From the NCBI RefSeq assembly GCF_040802235.1, contig NC_133169.1, positions 47,995,034 to 48,059,033 on the forward strand: a stretch of 64,000 bases of DNA. Direction: 5' to 3'. The notes below the pieces were generated by a model that was not told the DNA's origin, did no database searches, and worked only from the letters and a program-made list of their open reading frames with translations. Position 1 is the stretch's first letter. Each line of letters begins with the position of its first letter. A program made the position numbers and the translations under genes. The DNA is from Manis javanica (Eukaryota > Chordata > Mammalia > Pholidota > Manidae). Shown piece after piece: positions 34,951 to 46,404 of the stretch.

Positions 34951-37900
34951 TGCCTATGGACTAAGTATTAATCCAGGCTAGACAAGGGCACCAAGACATC
35001 CACGGATGCAGAAGATTTCTCTCAAAGCAGGGGGGGTGAGGTTCTGAGCCTCACCTCTGTTGATCCCCAAATTCTCACCTGATGACCCCCCTGCGAATGT
35101 GCCTGTCTTAGGTTGTTCCTCCCTTGAGGAATCTTACCCGTCTCTGTCTAAACAGTCATCTTCCTGGGCCATACAGGGAAATGCAAAGTTGGTAAGTGAG
35201 AGAGAAGCCATATTGTTTGCAAAGGTTAGCTTTTTACTTCTTTGCAGATTTATGCCCTGTGGCTTCTATGCCCAGCACTTGTCTCGAGGTATCTTTACCA
35301 CCTGGAGGAATTATTATACTCGGTAAATTCAATATGAGGCACGAATTCTATTTAAGGGTTGTAATTAGGAAGGAAGAAGAAAAGCTATAGATGTAGCATA
35401 TGAAGGAAACATGAGAGGATTGATTATTTCTTTGACATATCTTCTTGTATAGTACCTTAAGTATGTATAGGTTTTAAACTACTAACTAATTTGCACACAC
35501 ATATTAACATAATAGGAATATGGTGACATAAACAAAGCAAATCTATAATTACCTTCCATCTTCAGTGAAGCCAAGAAAACCATTTAGGCACCCTAGGCAT
35601 TTGTGAAAATTTATCTATGATATGATGGATATTTTCCAACTGTACTTGAACCATAAGAGAAATTAAGGCAGCCCATTTCTGGGATCTGTTCACATCCCAT
35701 ATGTTCTTTTAACCATAGATAGTCTATAGTCATGAGATTTTGGAGTGCTACAACTTGCACCCCTCCCAACTCCTGGTTGAGTTCCAACAGTACAGATCCG
35801 GTCAAATTAGCTGTCTCACTGTATGCACATGCCAGCCTAGACATCTCCCTCCTCATTCCTATGGCAAGTCCAGGAGACGGTGGGCTGGATGCAGCCACAA
35901 CCGCAGCATCGTCCGGATTCCTGTGAAGACTTTTTGATGATCATCCATTGGCACAAGTCCTCCAGAGAGTGCTGATGCCGGAAGCTCCTCCTCATATCGT
36001 ATCTTAGTTCATTTTCTGGGTATCCAAGCTAGGCCTTGATCTTCTGCATAGAAACAAACAGACACTTTGCCCACACTTTGACATGCCCTCTATACCACTG
36101 TGCAGAACTCATTGGAGGTCAGCACACAGTAACTGCTTTTTTTTTTTTTTTTCAAATAAGAGACAGGAATATTATCAGAAAAGAGATGCATTGATCTTTG
36201 ATTTACCAATAGTTTTATCCTGTTAAGGAGTAATCCCCCTTTTCTTTCTTTCTTTCTTTTTTTATTTTTTTTTTAATTTTTAATCTACACTTACATGAAG
36301 AATACTATGTTTACTATGCTCTCCCCTATATCAGGTCCCCCATAACAATCACATTACTGTTACTGTCCATCAGCTTAGCAAAATGTTGTAGAGTCACTAC
36401 TTGTCCTCTCTGTGTTGTGCAGCCCACCCTCTCCTTTCTCCCTCCCCCCCATGCATGCTAATTTTAATACGCCCTTTCTTCATCCCCCCCCCTTATCCCT
36501 CCCTGCCTATCCATCCTCCCCAGTTCCTTTCCCTTTGGTACCTGTTAGTCCATTTTTGGGTTCTGTAATTCCACTGCTGTTTTGTTCCTTCAGTTTTTCC
36601 TTTGTTCCTATACTCCTCAGATGAGTGAAATCATTTGGTATTTCTCTTTCTCCGCTTGGCTTATTTCACTGAGCATAATACTCTCCAGCTCCATCCATGT
36701 TGCTGCAAATGCTTGGATTTTTCCACTTCTTATGGCTGAGTAGTATTCCATTGTGTATATGTACCACATCTTCTTTATCCATTCATCTACCGATGGACAT
36801 TTAGATAGCTTCCAATTCTTGGCTATTGTAAATAGTGCTGCGGTAAACATAGGGGTGCATCTGTCTTTCCCAAAATTGATTGCTGCATACTTAGGGTAAA
36901 TTCCTAGGAGTGGAATTCCTGGGTCAAATGGTAGGTCTGTTTTGAGCATTTTGATGAACCTCCATACTGCTTTCCACAATGGTTGAACTAATTTACATTC
37001 CCACCAGCAGTGTAGGAGGGTTCCCCTTTCTCAACAGCCTCGCCAACATTTGTTGTTGTTTGTCTTTTGGATGGCAGCTATCCTTACTGGTGTGAGGTGA
37101 TACCTCATTGTAGTTTTAATTTGCATTTCTCTGATAATTAGCGAAGTGGAGCATCTTTTCATGTGTCTCTTGGCCATCTGTATTTCTTTTTTTGAGAACT
37201 GTCTGTTCAGTTCCTCTGCCCATTTTTTAATTGGGTTATTTGTTTTTGTTTGTTGAGGCATGTGAGCTCTTTATATATTCTGGACGACAAGCCTTTATCA
37301 GATCTGTCATTTTCAAATATATTCTCCCATACTGTAGGGTTCCTTTTTGTTCTATTAATGGTGTCTTTTGCTGTACAGAAGCTTTTCAGCTTAATGTAGT
37401 CCCACTTGCTCATTTTTGCTGTTGATTTCCTTGCCCGGGGAGATATGTTTAAGAAGAGGTCACTCATGATTATGTCTAAGAGGTTTTTGCCTATGTTTTT
37501 TTCCAAGAGTTTAATGGTTTCATGACTTACATTCAGGTCTTTGATCCATTTTGAGTTTACCTTTGTATATGGGGTTAGACAATGGTCCAGTTTCATTCTC
37601 CTACATGTAGCTGTCCAGTTTTGCCAGCACCATCTGTTGAAGTGACTGTCATTTTGCCATTGTATGTCCATGGCTCCTTTATCAAATATTAATTGGCCAT
37701 ATATGTTTGGGTTAATTTCTGGGGTCTCTAATCTGTTCCACTGGTCTGTGGCTCTGTTCTTGTGCCAGTACCAAATTGTCTTGATTACTATGGCTTTGTA
37801 GTAGAGCTTGAAGTTGGGGAGTGAGATCCCCCCGACTTTATTCTTCTTTTTCAGGATTGCTTTGGCTATTCGGGGTCTTTGGTGTTTCCATATGAATTTT

Positions 37901-39266
37901 TGAATTATTTGTTCCAATTCATTGAAGAATGTTGCTGGTAATTTGAGAGGGATTGCATCAAATCTGTATATTGCTTTGGGCAGGATGGCCTTTTTGACGA
38001 TATGAATTCTTCCTAGCCATGAGCATGGGATGAGTTTCCATTTATTAGTGTCCCCTTTAATTTCTCTTAAGAGTGACTTGTAGTTTTCAGAGTATAAGTC
38101 TTTCACTTCTTTGGTTAGGTTTATTCCTAGGTATTTTATTCTTTTTGATGCAATGGTGAATGGAATTGTTTTCCTGATTTCTCTTTCTATTGATTCGTTG
38201 TTAGTGTATAGGAAAGCTACAGATTTCTGTGTGTTAATTTTGTATCCTGCAACTTTGCTGTATTCCGATATCAGTTCTAGTAGTTTTGGAGTGGAGTCTT
38301 TAGGGTTTTTTATGTACAGTATCATATCATCTGCAAATAGTGACAGTTTAACTTCTTCTTTACCCATCTGGATTCCTTGTATTTCTTTGTTTTGTCTGAT
38401 TGCCGTGGCTAGGACCTCCAGTACTATGTTAAATAACAGTGGGGAGAGTGGGCATCCCTGTCTGGTTCCCGATCTCAGAGGAAATGCTTTCAGCTTCTCG
38501 CTGTTCAGTATAATGCTGGCTGTGGGTTTATCATATATGGCCTTTATTATGTTGAGGTACTTGGCCTCTACTTACATTTTGCTGAGAGTTTTTATCATGA
38601 ATGGATGTTGAATTTTGTCAAATGCTTTTTCAGCATCTGTGGAGATGATCATGTGGTTTTTGTGTTTCTTTTTGTTGATGTGGTGGATGATGTTGATGGA
38701 TTTTTGAATGTTGTACCATCCTTGCATCCCTGGGATGAACCCCACTTGGTCATGGTGTATGATCCTTTTGATATACTGTTGAATTCTGTTTGCTAATATT
38801 TTATTGAGTATTTTTGCATCTACATTCATCAGGGATATTGGTCTGTAATTTTCTTTTTTGGTGGGGTCTTTGCCTGGTTTTGGTATTAGGGTGGTGTTGG
38901 CCTCATAGAATGAGTTTGGGAGTATTCCCTCTTCTTCTATTTTGTGGAACACTTTAAGGAGAATGGGTATTATGTCTTCTCTGTGTGTCTGATAAAATTC
39001 CGAGGTAAATCCGTCCGGCCCCGGGATTTTGTTCTTTGATAGTTTTTTTATTACTGTTTCAATTTCTTTGCTTGTAATTGGTTTGTTTAACTTTTGTGTT
39101 TCTTCCTTGGTCAGTCTTGGGAGGTTGTATTTTTCTAGGAAGTTGTCCATTTCTTCTAGGTTTTCCAGCTTGTTGGCATGTAGGTTTTCATAGTAGTCTT
39201 TAATAATTCTTTGTATTTCTGTGGAGTCTGTCGTGATTTTTCCATTCTCATATCTGATTATGTTGA
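34951..39266 (-). mobile_element. L1: LINE-1 copy B, 5'-truncated, with truncated 3' tail
   Basis: On the minus strand it starts within ORF2 (about residue 415 by comparison with copy C), runs through the 3'UTR, first A-run (T on plus at about 36257-36280), S1 (with an internal deletion of about 70 bp relative to copy C), second A-run (36137-36152) and part of S2 (34951-36136, about 1186 of 1640 bp). The final A-run and TSD are lost at the junction with the ERV. Its 5' edge coincides with the A-tail of copy C. It is more diverged than A and C. Confidence 0.88.
36617..39266 (-). pseudogene. L1 ORF2 C-terminal part (RT and Cys domain), disrupted (copy B)
   Basis: Minus-strand frame from the truncation point to the normal ORF2 stop. 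It contains RT with a standard F-A-D-D motif at about 38334-38345, unlike FLDD in copies A and C. Disruptions visible by comparison with copy C: a nonsense codon at about 38572-38574 (before the 'GKYLNII' region), a 1-bp deletion in an A-run near 37243, and a GGA-to-TGA nonsense at about 37031-37033 inside the cysteine motif. EN is absent. It cannot make active ORF2p. Confidence 0.88.
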
Positions 39267-39286
39267 TTTTTTTTTTTTTTTTTTTT

Positions 39287-41111
39287 GAGAGGGCATCTCT
39301 CATATTTATTGATCAAATGGTTGTTAACAACAATAAAATTCAGTATAGGGGGGTCAATGCTCAATGTACAATCATTAATCCATCTCAAGCCTAATTCTCG
39401 TCAGTCTCCAATCTTCTGAAGCATAACGAACAAGTTCTTACATGGTGAACGAATTCTTACAGAGTGAATAAATTCTTACATGGTGAACAGTACAAGGGCA
39501 TTCATCACAGAAACTTTCGGTTTTGATCATGCAATATGACCTATAAACCATCAGGTCAAATATGAATATTCATTTGATTTTTGTACTTGATTTATATGTT
39601 GATCCCACATTTCTCCTATTATTATTATTATTTTTATTTTTAATAAAATGCTGAAGTGGTAGGTAGATGCAAGATAAAGGTAGAAAACATAGTTTAGTGC
39701 TGTAAGAAGGCAAATGTAGATGATCAGATGATCAGGTGTGTGCCTATGGACTAAGTATTAATCCAGGCTAGACAAGGGCAGCAAGACATCCACGGATGCA
39801 GAAGATTTCTCTCAAAGCAGGGGGGGTGAGGTTCTGAGCCTCACCTCTGTTGATCCCCAAATTCTCACCTGATGGCCCCCCTGCGACTGTGCCTGTCTTA
39901 GGTTGTTCCTCCCTTGAGGAATCTTACCCGTCTCTGGCTAACCAGTCATCTTCCGGGGCCATACAGGGAAATGTAAAGTTGGTAAGTGAGAGAGAAGCCA
40001 TATTGTTTGCAAAGGTTAGCTTTTTACTTCTTTGCAGATTTATGCCCTGTGGCTTCTATGCCCAGCACTTGTCTCGAGGTATCTTTACCACCTGGAGGAA
40101 TTATGATACTCGGTAAATTCGATATGAGGCACGAATTCTATTTAAGGTTTGTAATTAGGAAGGAAGAAGAAAAGCTATAGATGTAGCATATGAAGGAAAC
40201 TTGGGAGGATTGATTATTTCTTTGACATATCTTCTTGTATAGTACCTTAAGTATGTATAGGTTTTAAACTACTAACTAATTTGCACACACATATTAACAT
40301 AATAGGAATACGGTGACATAAACAAAGCAAATCTATAATTACCAGCCATCTCCAGTGAAGCCAAGAAAACCATTTAGGCACCCTAGGCATTTGTGAAAAT
40401 TTATCTATAATATGATGGATATTTTCCAACTGTACTTGAACCATCAGACAAATTAAAGCAGCCCATTTCTGGGATCTGTTCACATCCCATATGTTCTTTT
40501 AACCATAGATAGTCTATAGTCATGAGATTTTGGGGTGCTACAACTTGCACCCCTCCCAACTCCTGGTTGAGTTCCAACAGTACAGATCCAGTCAAATTCG
40601 TTGTCTCACTGTATGCACATGCCAGCCTAGACATCTCCCTCCTCATTCTTATGGCAAGTCCAGGAGACGGTGGGCTGGATGCAGCCACAACCGCAGCATC
40701 GTCCGGATCCCTGGGGAGGCTTTTTGATGATCATCCCCCGGCACGAGTCCTCCAGAGAGTGCTGATGCCGGAAGCTCCTCCTCATATCGTATCTTATTTC
40801 ATTTTCTGGGTATCCAAGCTAGGCCTTGATCTTCTGCGTAGAAACAAACAGACCCTTTGCCCACACTTTGACATGCCCTCTATACCACTGTGCAGAACTC
40901 ATTGGAGGTCAGCACACAGTAACTGCTTTTTTTTTTTTTTTTTTTTTTAATTAAGAGAAAGGAATATTATCAGAAAAGAGTACCGCCATAGCTGATCATC
41001 TGACACCCTTTAAGTGATCAACATTAAGGATATTTAAAGCATGCGTTGATCTTTGATTTACCAATAGTTTTATCCTGTTAACGAGTAATCCCCCTTTTCT
41101 TTCTTTCTTTC
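39287..41111 (-). mobile_element. Transduced 3' tail of copy C (S1 + S2) with ERV TM-Env remnant
   Basis: Collinear with 21514-23340. On the minus strand the TM-Env-like part is read in two frames: 40401-40688 carries the L-Q-N-L-M-T-I-D-Y-L helix and the C-X6-G-C, and 40247-40483 carries the Trp-rich membrane-proximal segment and hydrophobic anchor. A small indel near 40435-40455 separates them. AATAAA lies shortly before the final A-run. The length of S2 (1640) almost equals that of copy A (1641), so the tail has been stable since both copies were made. Confidence 0.7.
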
Positions 41112-41470
41112 TTTTTTTTTTTTTTTTTTAAATTTTTAATCTACCCTTTCATGAAGAATACTATGTTTACTATGCTATCCCCTATATCAGGTCCCCCCTA
41201 ACAACCCCATTACGGTTACTGTCCATCAGCTTAGCAAAATGTGGTAGAGTCACTACTTGTCCTCTCTGTGTTCTGCAGCCCACCCTCCCCTTTCTCCCTC
41301 CCCCCCATGCATGCTAATCTTAATACCCCCCTTCTTCTTCCCCCCCTTATCCCTCCCTGCCCACCCATCCTCCCCAGTTCCTTTCCCTTTGGTACCTGTT
41401 AGTCCATTTTTGGGTTCTGTAATTCTGCTGCTGCTTTGTTCCTTCAGTTTTTCCTTTGTTCCTATACTCC

Positions 41471-44400
41471 TCAGATGAGTGAAATCATTTGGTATTTCTC
41501 TTTCTCCGCTTGGCTTATTTCACTGAGCATAATACTCTCCAGCTCCATCCATGTTGCTGCAAATGGTTGGATTTTTCCACTTCTTATGGCTGAGTAGTAT
41601 TCCATTGTGTATATGTACCACATCTTCTTTATCCATTCATCTACAGATGGACATTTAGGTTGCTTCCAATTCTTGGCTATTGTAAATAGTGCTGCGATAA
41701 ACATAGGAGTGCATCTGTCTTTCTCAAACTTGATTGCTGCGTTCTTAGGGTAAATTCCTAGGAGTGGAATTCCTGGGTCAAATGGTAGGTCTGTTTTGAG
41801 CATTTTGATGCACCTCCATACTGCTTTCCACAATGGTTGAACTAATTTACATTCCCACCAGCAGTGTAGGAGGGTTCCCCTTTCTCCACAGCCTCGCCAA
41901 CATTTGTTGTTGTTTGTCTTTTGGATGGCAGCTATCCTTACTGGTGTGAGGTGATACCTCATTGTAGTTTTAATTTGCATTTCTCTGATAATTAGCGATG
42001 TGGAGCATCTTTTCATGTGTCTCTTGGCCATCTGTATTTCTTTTTTGGAGAACTGTCTGTTCAGTTCCTCTGCCCATTTTTTAATTGGGTTATTTGTTTT
42101 TTGTTTGTTGAGGCGTGTGAGCTCTTTATATATTCTCGACGTCAAGCCTTTATCAGATCTGTCATTTTCAAATATATTCTCCCATACTGTAGGGTTCCTT
42201 TTTGTTCTATTGATGGTGTCTTTCGCTGTACAGAAGCTTTTCAGCTTAATGTAGTCCCACTTGCTCATTTTTGCTGTTGTTTTCCTTGCCCGGGGAGATA
42301 TGTTCAAGAAGAGATCACTCATGTTTATGTCTAAGAGGTTTTTGCCTATGTTTTTTTCCAAGAGTTTAATGGTTTCGTGACTTACATTCAGGTCTTTGAT
42401 CCATTTTGAGTTTACCTTTGTATATGGGGTTAGACAATGGTCCAGTTTCATTCTCCTACATGTAGCTGTCCAGTTTTGCCAGCTCCATCTGTTGAAGAGA
42501 CTGTCATTTTGCCATTGTATGTCCATGGCTCCTTTATCAAATATTAATTGACCATATATGTTTGGGTTAATTTCTGGGGTCTCTAATCTGTTCCACTGGT
42601 CTGTGGCTCTGTTCTTGTGCCAGTACCAAATTGTCTTGATTACTATGGCTTTGTAGTAGAGCTTGAAGTTGGGGAGTGAGATCCCCCCTACTTTATTCTT
42701 CTTTTTCAGGATTGCTTTGGCTATTCGGGGTCTTTGGTGTTTCCATATGAATTTTTGAATTATTTGTTCCAATTCATTGAAGAATGTTGCTGGTAATTTG
42801 AGAGGGATTGCATCAAATTTGTATATTGCTTTCGGCAGGATGGCCATTTTGACGACATTAATTCTTCCTAGCCACGAGCATGGGATGAGTTTCCATTTGT
42901 TAGTGTCCCCTTCAATTTCTCTTAAGAGTGTCTTATAGTTTTCAGAGTATAGGTCTTTCACTTCTTTGGTTAGGTTTATTCCTAGGTATTTTATTCTTTT
43001 TGATGCAATTGTGGATGGAGTTGTTTCCCTGATTTCTCCTTCTATTGGTTCATTGTTAGTGTATAGGAAAGCCACAGATTTCTGTGATTTAATTTTGTAT
43101 CCTGCAACTTTGCTGTATTCTGATATTAGTTCTAGTAGTTTTGGAGGTGAGTCTTTAGGGTTTTTTATGTACAATATCATGTCATCTAGAAATAGTGTCA
43201 GTTTCACTTCTTCTTTACCCATCTGGATTCCTTGTATTTCTTTGTTTTGTCTGATTGCTGTGCCTAGGAGCTCTAGTACTATGTTAAATAATATTGGGGA
43301 GAGTGGGCATCCCTGTCTGGTTCCCGATCTCAGAGGAAATGCTTTCAGCTTCTCGCTGTTCAGTATAATGCTGGCTGTGGGTTTATCATATATGGCCTTT
43401 ATTATGTTGAGGTACTTGCCCTCTATTCCCATTTTGCTGAGAGTTTTTATCATGAATGGATGTTGAATTTTGTCAAATGCTTTTTCAGCATCTATGGAGA
43501 TGATCATGTGGTTTTTGTCTTTCTTTTTGTTGATGTGGTGGATGATGTTGATGGATTTTCGAATGTTGTACCATCCTTGCATCCCTGGGATGAACCCCAC
43601 TTGGTCATGGTGTATGATCCTTTTGATATACTGTTGAATTCTGTTTGCTAATATTTTATTGAGTATTTTTGCATCTACATTCATCAGGGATATTGGTCTG
43701 TAATTTTCTTTTTTGGTGGGGTCTTTTCCTGGTTTTGGTATTAGGGTGATGTTGGCTTCATAGAATGAGTTTGGGAGTATTCCCTCTTCTTCTATTTTGT
43801 GGAACACTTTAAGGAGAATGGGTATTATGTCTTCTCTGTGTGTCTGATAAAATTCCGAGGTAAATCCGTCCGGCCCCGGGGTTTTGTTCTTGGGTAGTTT
43901 TTTGATTACTGTTTCAATTTCTTTGCTTGTAATTGGTTTGTTTAACTTTTGTGTTTCTTCCTTGGTCAGTCTTGGGAGGTTGTATTTTTCTAGGAAGTTG
44001 TCCATTTCTTCTAGGTTTTCCAGCTTGTTGGCATATAGGTTTTCATAGTAGTCTTTAATAATTCTTTGTATTTCTGTGGAGTCTGTCGTGATTTTTCCAT
44101 TCTCATTTCTGATTATGTCGATTTGTGTTGACTCTCTTTTTCTCTTAATAAGTTGGGCTAGAGGCTTATCTATTTTGTTTATTTTCTCAAAGAACCAGCT
44201 CTTGGTTTCATTGATTTTTGCTATTGTTTTATTCTTCTCAATTTTGTTTATTTCTTCTCTGATCTTTATTATGTCCCTCCTTCTGCTGACTTTAGGCCTC
44301 ATTTGTTCTTCTTTTTCCAGTTTTAATAATTGTGATGTTAGACTATTCATTTGGGATTGTTCTTCCTTCTTCAAGTGTGCCTGGATTGCTGTATACTTTC

Positions 44401-45313
44401 CTCTTAAGACTGCTTTCGCTGCATCCCACAGAAGTTGGGGCTTAGTGTTGTTGTTGTCATTTGTTTCTATATATTCCTTGATCTCTATTTTGATTTGTTC
44501 ATTGATCCATTGATTATTTAGTAGCATGTTGTTAAGCCTCCATGTGTTTGTGAGCCTTTTTGTTTTCTTTGTAGAATTTATTTCTACGTTTATACCTTTG
44601 TGGTCTGAAAAATTGGTTGGTAGTATTTCAATATTTTGGAATTTACTGAGGCTCTTTTTGTGACCTAGTATGTGGTCTATTCTGGAGAATGTTCCATGTG
44701 CACTTGAGAAGAATGTATATCCTGTTGCTTTCAGATGTAGAGTTCTGTAGATGTCTATTAGGTCCATCTGTTCTAGTGTGTTGTTCAGTGCCTGTGTGTC
44801 TTTACTTATTTTCTGCCTGGTGCATCTATCCTTTGGGGTGAGTGGTGTGTTGAAGTCTCCTACAATGAATGCATTGCAGTCTATTTCCCTCTTTAGTTCT
44901 GTTAGTATTTGCTTCACATATGCTGGTGCTCCTGTATTGGGTGCATTTATATTTAGAATGGTTATATCCTCTTGTTGGACTGAGCCCTTTATCATTATGT
45001 AGTATCCTTCTTTATCTCTTGTTACTTTCTTTGTTTTGAAGTCTATTTTGTCTGGTATTAGTACTGCAACCCCTGCTTTCTTCTCACTGTTGTTTGCCTG
45101 AAATATGTTTTTCCATCCCTTGACTTTTAGTCTATGCTTATCTTTGGGTTTAAGGTGAGTTTCTTGTAAACAGCATATAGATGGGTCTTGCTTTTTTATC
45201 CATTCTATTACTCTGTGTCTTTTGATTGGTGCATTAAGTCCATTTACATTTAGGGTGACTATTGAGAGATATGTACTTATTGCTATTGCAGGCTTTAGAT
45301 TCGTGGTTACCAA
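41471..45313 (-). CDS. L1 ORF2p endonuclease-reverse transcriptase, open 1280 aa, FLDD motif
   Basis: ORF2p nicks target DNA and primes reverse transcription of L1 RNA at the nick. It has the full family length (1280 residues). Domains: apurinic-type endonuclease (about 1-240; QETH near 51, VGDFN, SDHKG); RT (about 500-775; catalytic F-L-D-D near residue 705 in place of F-A-D-D); C-terminal cysteine motif C-X3-C-X7-H-X4-C near 1138. The conserved EN block I-Y-A-P-N reads I-N-A-P-N, a Tyr-to-Asn change absent from copy A. Open, but activity is doubtful for that reason, and ORF1 of the same element is frameshifted. It could still act in trans (inference). Confidence 0.93.
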   Translation of the reverse strand: MVTTNLKPAIAISTYLSIVTLNVNGLNAPIKRHRVIEWIKKQDPSICCLQETHLKPKDKHRLKVKGWKNIFQANNSEKKAGVAVLIPDKIDFKTKKVTRDKEGYYIMIKGSVQQEDITILNINAPNTGAPAYVKQILTELKREIDCNAFIVGDFNTPLTPKDRCTRQKISKDTQALNNTLEQMDLIDIYRTLHLKATGYTFFSSAHGTFSRIDHILGHKKSLSKFQNIEILPTNFSDHKGINVEINSTKKTKRLTNTWRLNNMLLNNQWINEQIKIEIKEYIETNDNNNTKPQLLWDAAKAVLRGKYTAIQAHLKKEEQSQMNSLTSQLLKLEKEEQMRPKVSRRRDIIKIREEINKIEKNKTIAKINETKSWFFEKINKIDKPLAQLIKRKRESTQIDIIRNENGKITTDSTEIQRIIKDYYENLYANKLENLEEMDNFLEKYNLPRLTKEETQKLNKPITSKEIETVIKKLPKNKTPGPDGFTSEFYQTHREDIIPILLKVFHKIEEEGILPNSFYEANITLIPKPGKDPTKKENYRPISLMNVDAKILNKILANRIQQYIKRIIHHDQVGFIPGMQGWYNIRKSINIIHHINKKKDKNHMIISIDAEKAFDKIQHPFMIKTLSKMGIEGKYLNIIKAIYDKPTASIILNSEKLKAFPLRSGTRQGCPLSPILFNIVLELLGTAIRQNKEIQGIQMGKEEVKLTLFLDDMILYIKNPKDSPPKLLELISEYSKVAGYKIKSQKSVAFLYTNNEPIEGEIRETTPSTIASKRIKYLGINLTKEVKDLYSENYKTLLREIEGDTNKWKLIPCSWLGRINVVKMAILPKAIYKFDAIPLKLPATFFNELEQIIQKFIWKHQRPRIAKAILKKKNKVGGISLPNFKLYYKAIVIKTIWYWHKNRATDQWNRLETPEINPNIYGQLIFDKGAMDIQWQNDSLFNRWSWQNWTATCRRMKLDHCLTPYTKVNSKWIKDLNVSHETIKLLEKNIGKNLLDINMSDLFLNISPRARKTTAKMSKWDYIKLKSFCTAKDTINRTKRNPTVWENIFENDRSDKGLTSRIYKELTRLNKQKTNNPIKKWAEELNRQFSKKEIQMAKRHMKRCSTSLIIREMQIKTTMRYHLTPVRIAAIQKTNNNKCWRGCGERGTLLHCWWECKLVQPLWKAVWRCIKMLKTDLPFDPGIPLLGIYPKNAAIKFEKDRCTPMFIAALFTIAKNWKQPKCPSVDEWIKKMWYIYTMEYYSAIRSGKIQPFAATWMELESIMLSEISQAEKEKYQMISLI

Positions 45314-45481
45314 AGGTTCAAGGTTAGCTTCTTTAGTATCTTACTGCCTAACTTTGCTCGCTTATTGAGCTGTTATATACACTGTCTGGAGATTCTTTTC
45401 TTCTCTCCCTTCTTATTCCTCCTCCTCCATTCTTCATATGTTGTGTGTTTTGTTCTGTGCTCTTTTTAGGGGTATTCCCAT

Positions 45482-46404
45482 CTAGAGCAGTCCCTGTAGG
45501 ATGCCCTGTAGAGGTGGTTTGTGGGAAGCAAATTCCCTCAGCTTTTGCTTGTCTGGGTATTGTTTAATCCTGCCATCATATTTAAATGATAGTCATGCTG
45601 AATACAGTATCCTTGGTTCAAGGCCCTTCTGTTTCATTGCATTAAGTATATCATTCCATTCTCTTCAGGCCTGTAGGGTTTCTGTCGAGAAGTCTGATGT
45701 TAGCCTGATGGGTTTTCCTCTATAGGTGACCTTTTCTCTCTAGCTGCCTTTAAAACTCTTCCCTTGTCCTTGATCCTTGCCATTTTAATTACTTTGTGTC
45801 TTGGCGTTGTCCTCCTTGGATCCTTTCTGTTGGGAGTTCTGTGTAATTCCATGGTCTGTTCGATTATTTCCTCCCCCAGTTTGGGGAAGTTTTCAGCAAT
45901 TATTTCTTCAAAGAGACTTTCTATTCCTTTTCCTCTTTCTTCCTGTTCTGGTACCCCTATAATACGAATATTACTTCTTTTGTATTGGTCACATATTTCT
46001 CTTAGTGTTGTTTCATTCCTGGAGTTCCTTTTATCTCTCTCTATGTCAGCTTCTATACGTTCCTGTTCTCTGGCTTCTATTCCCTCAATGGCCTCTTGCA
46101 TCTTATCCATTCTGCTTATAAATCCTTCCAGGGATTGTTTCACTTCTGTGATCTCCTTCCTGACATCTGTGATCTCCTTCCGGACTTCATCCCACTGCTC
46201 TTGCATTTTTCTCTGCATCTCATCCCACTGCTCTTGCATTTTTCTCTGCATCTCATCCCATTGCTCTTGCATTTTTCTCTGCATCTCTGTCAGCATGTTC
46301 ATGATTTTTATTTTGAATTCTTTTTCAGGAGGACTAGTTATGTCTGTCTCCCTCTCAGGTGTTGTCTCTGTGATCTTTGTCTGCCTGTAGTTTTGCCTTT
46401 TCAT
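45482..46404 (-). pseudogene. L1 ORF1p, broken by a 1-bp deletion
   Basis: ATG at 46404; the frame stays open for 234 codons, ending at about 45700. A run of four A (five in copy A) near 45735 shifts the frame just before the C-terminal domain. The full length from ATG to the family stop (45482-45484) is 923 bp, one short of 308 codons. The coiled coil has three 11-residue E-M-Q-R-K-M-Q-E-Q-W-D units against two in copy A, exactly accounting for a 33-bp length difference. The C-terminal RNA-chaperone domain would be lost. Confidence 0.9.

Noticed and set aside
42966..44513. Long plus-strand open frames (for example 42966-43466 and 44076-44513, 145-166 codons) opposite L1 ORF2
   Set aside because: They are antisense shadows of the conserved ORF2 and recur at the same place in copies A and B. 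No domain of their own.
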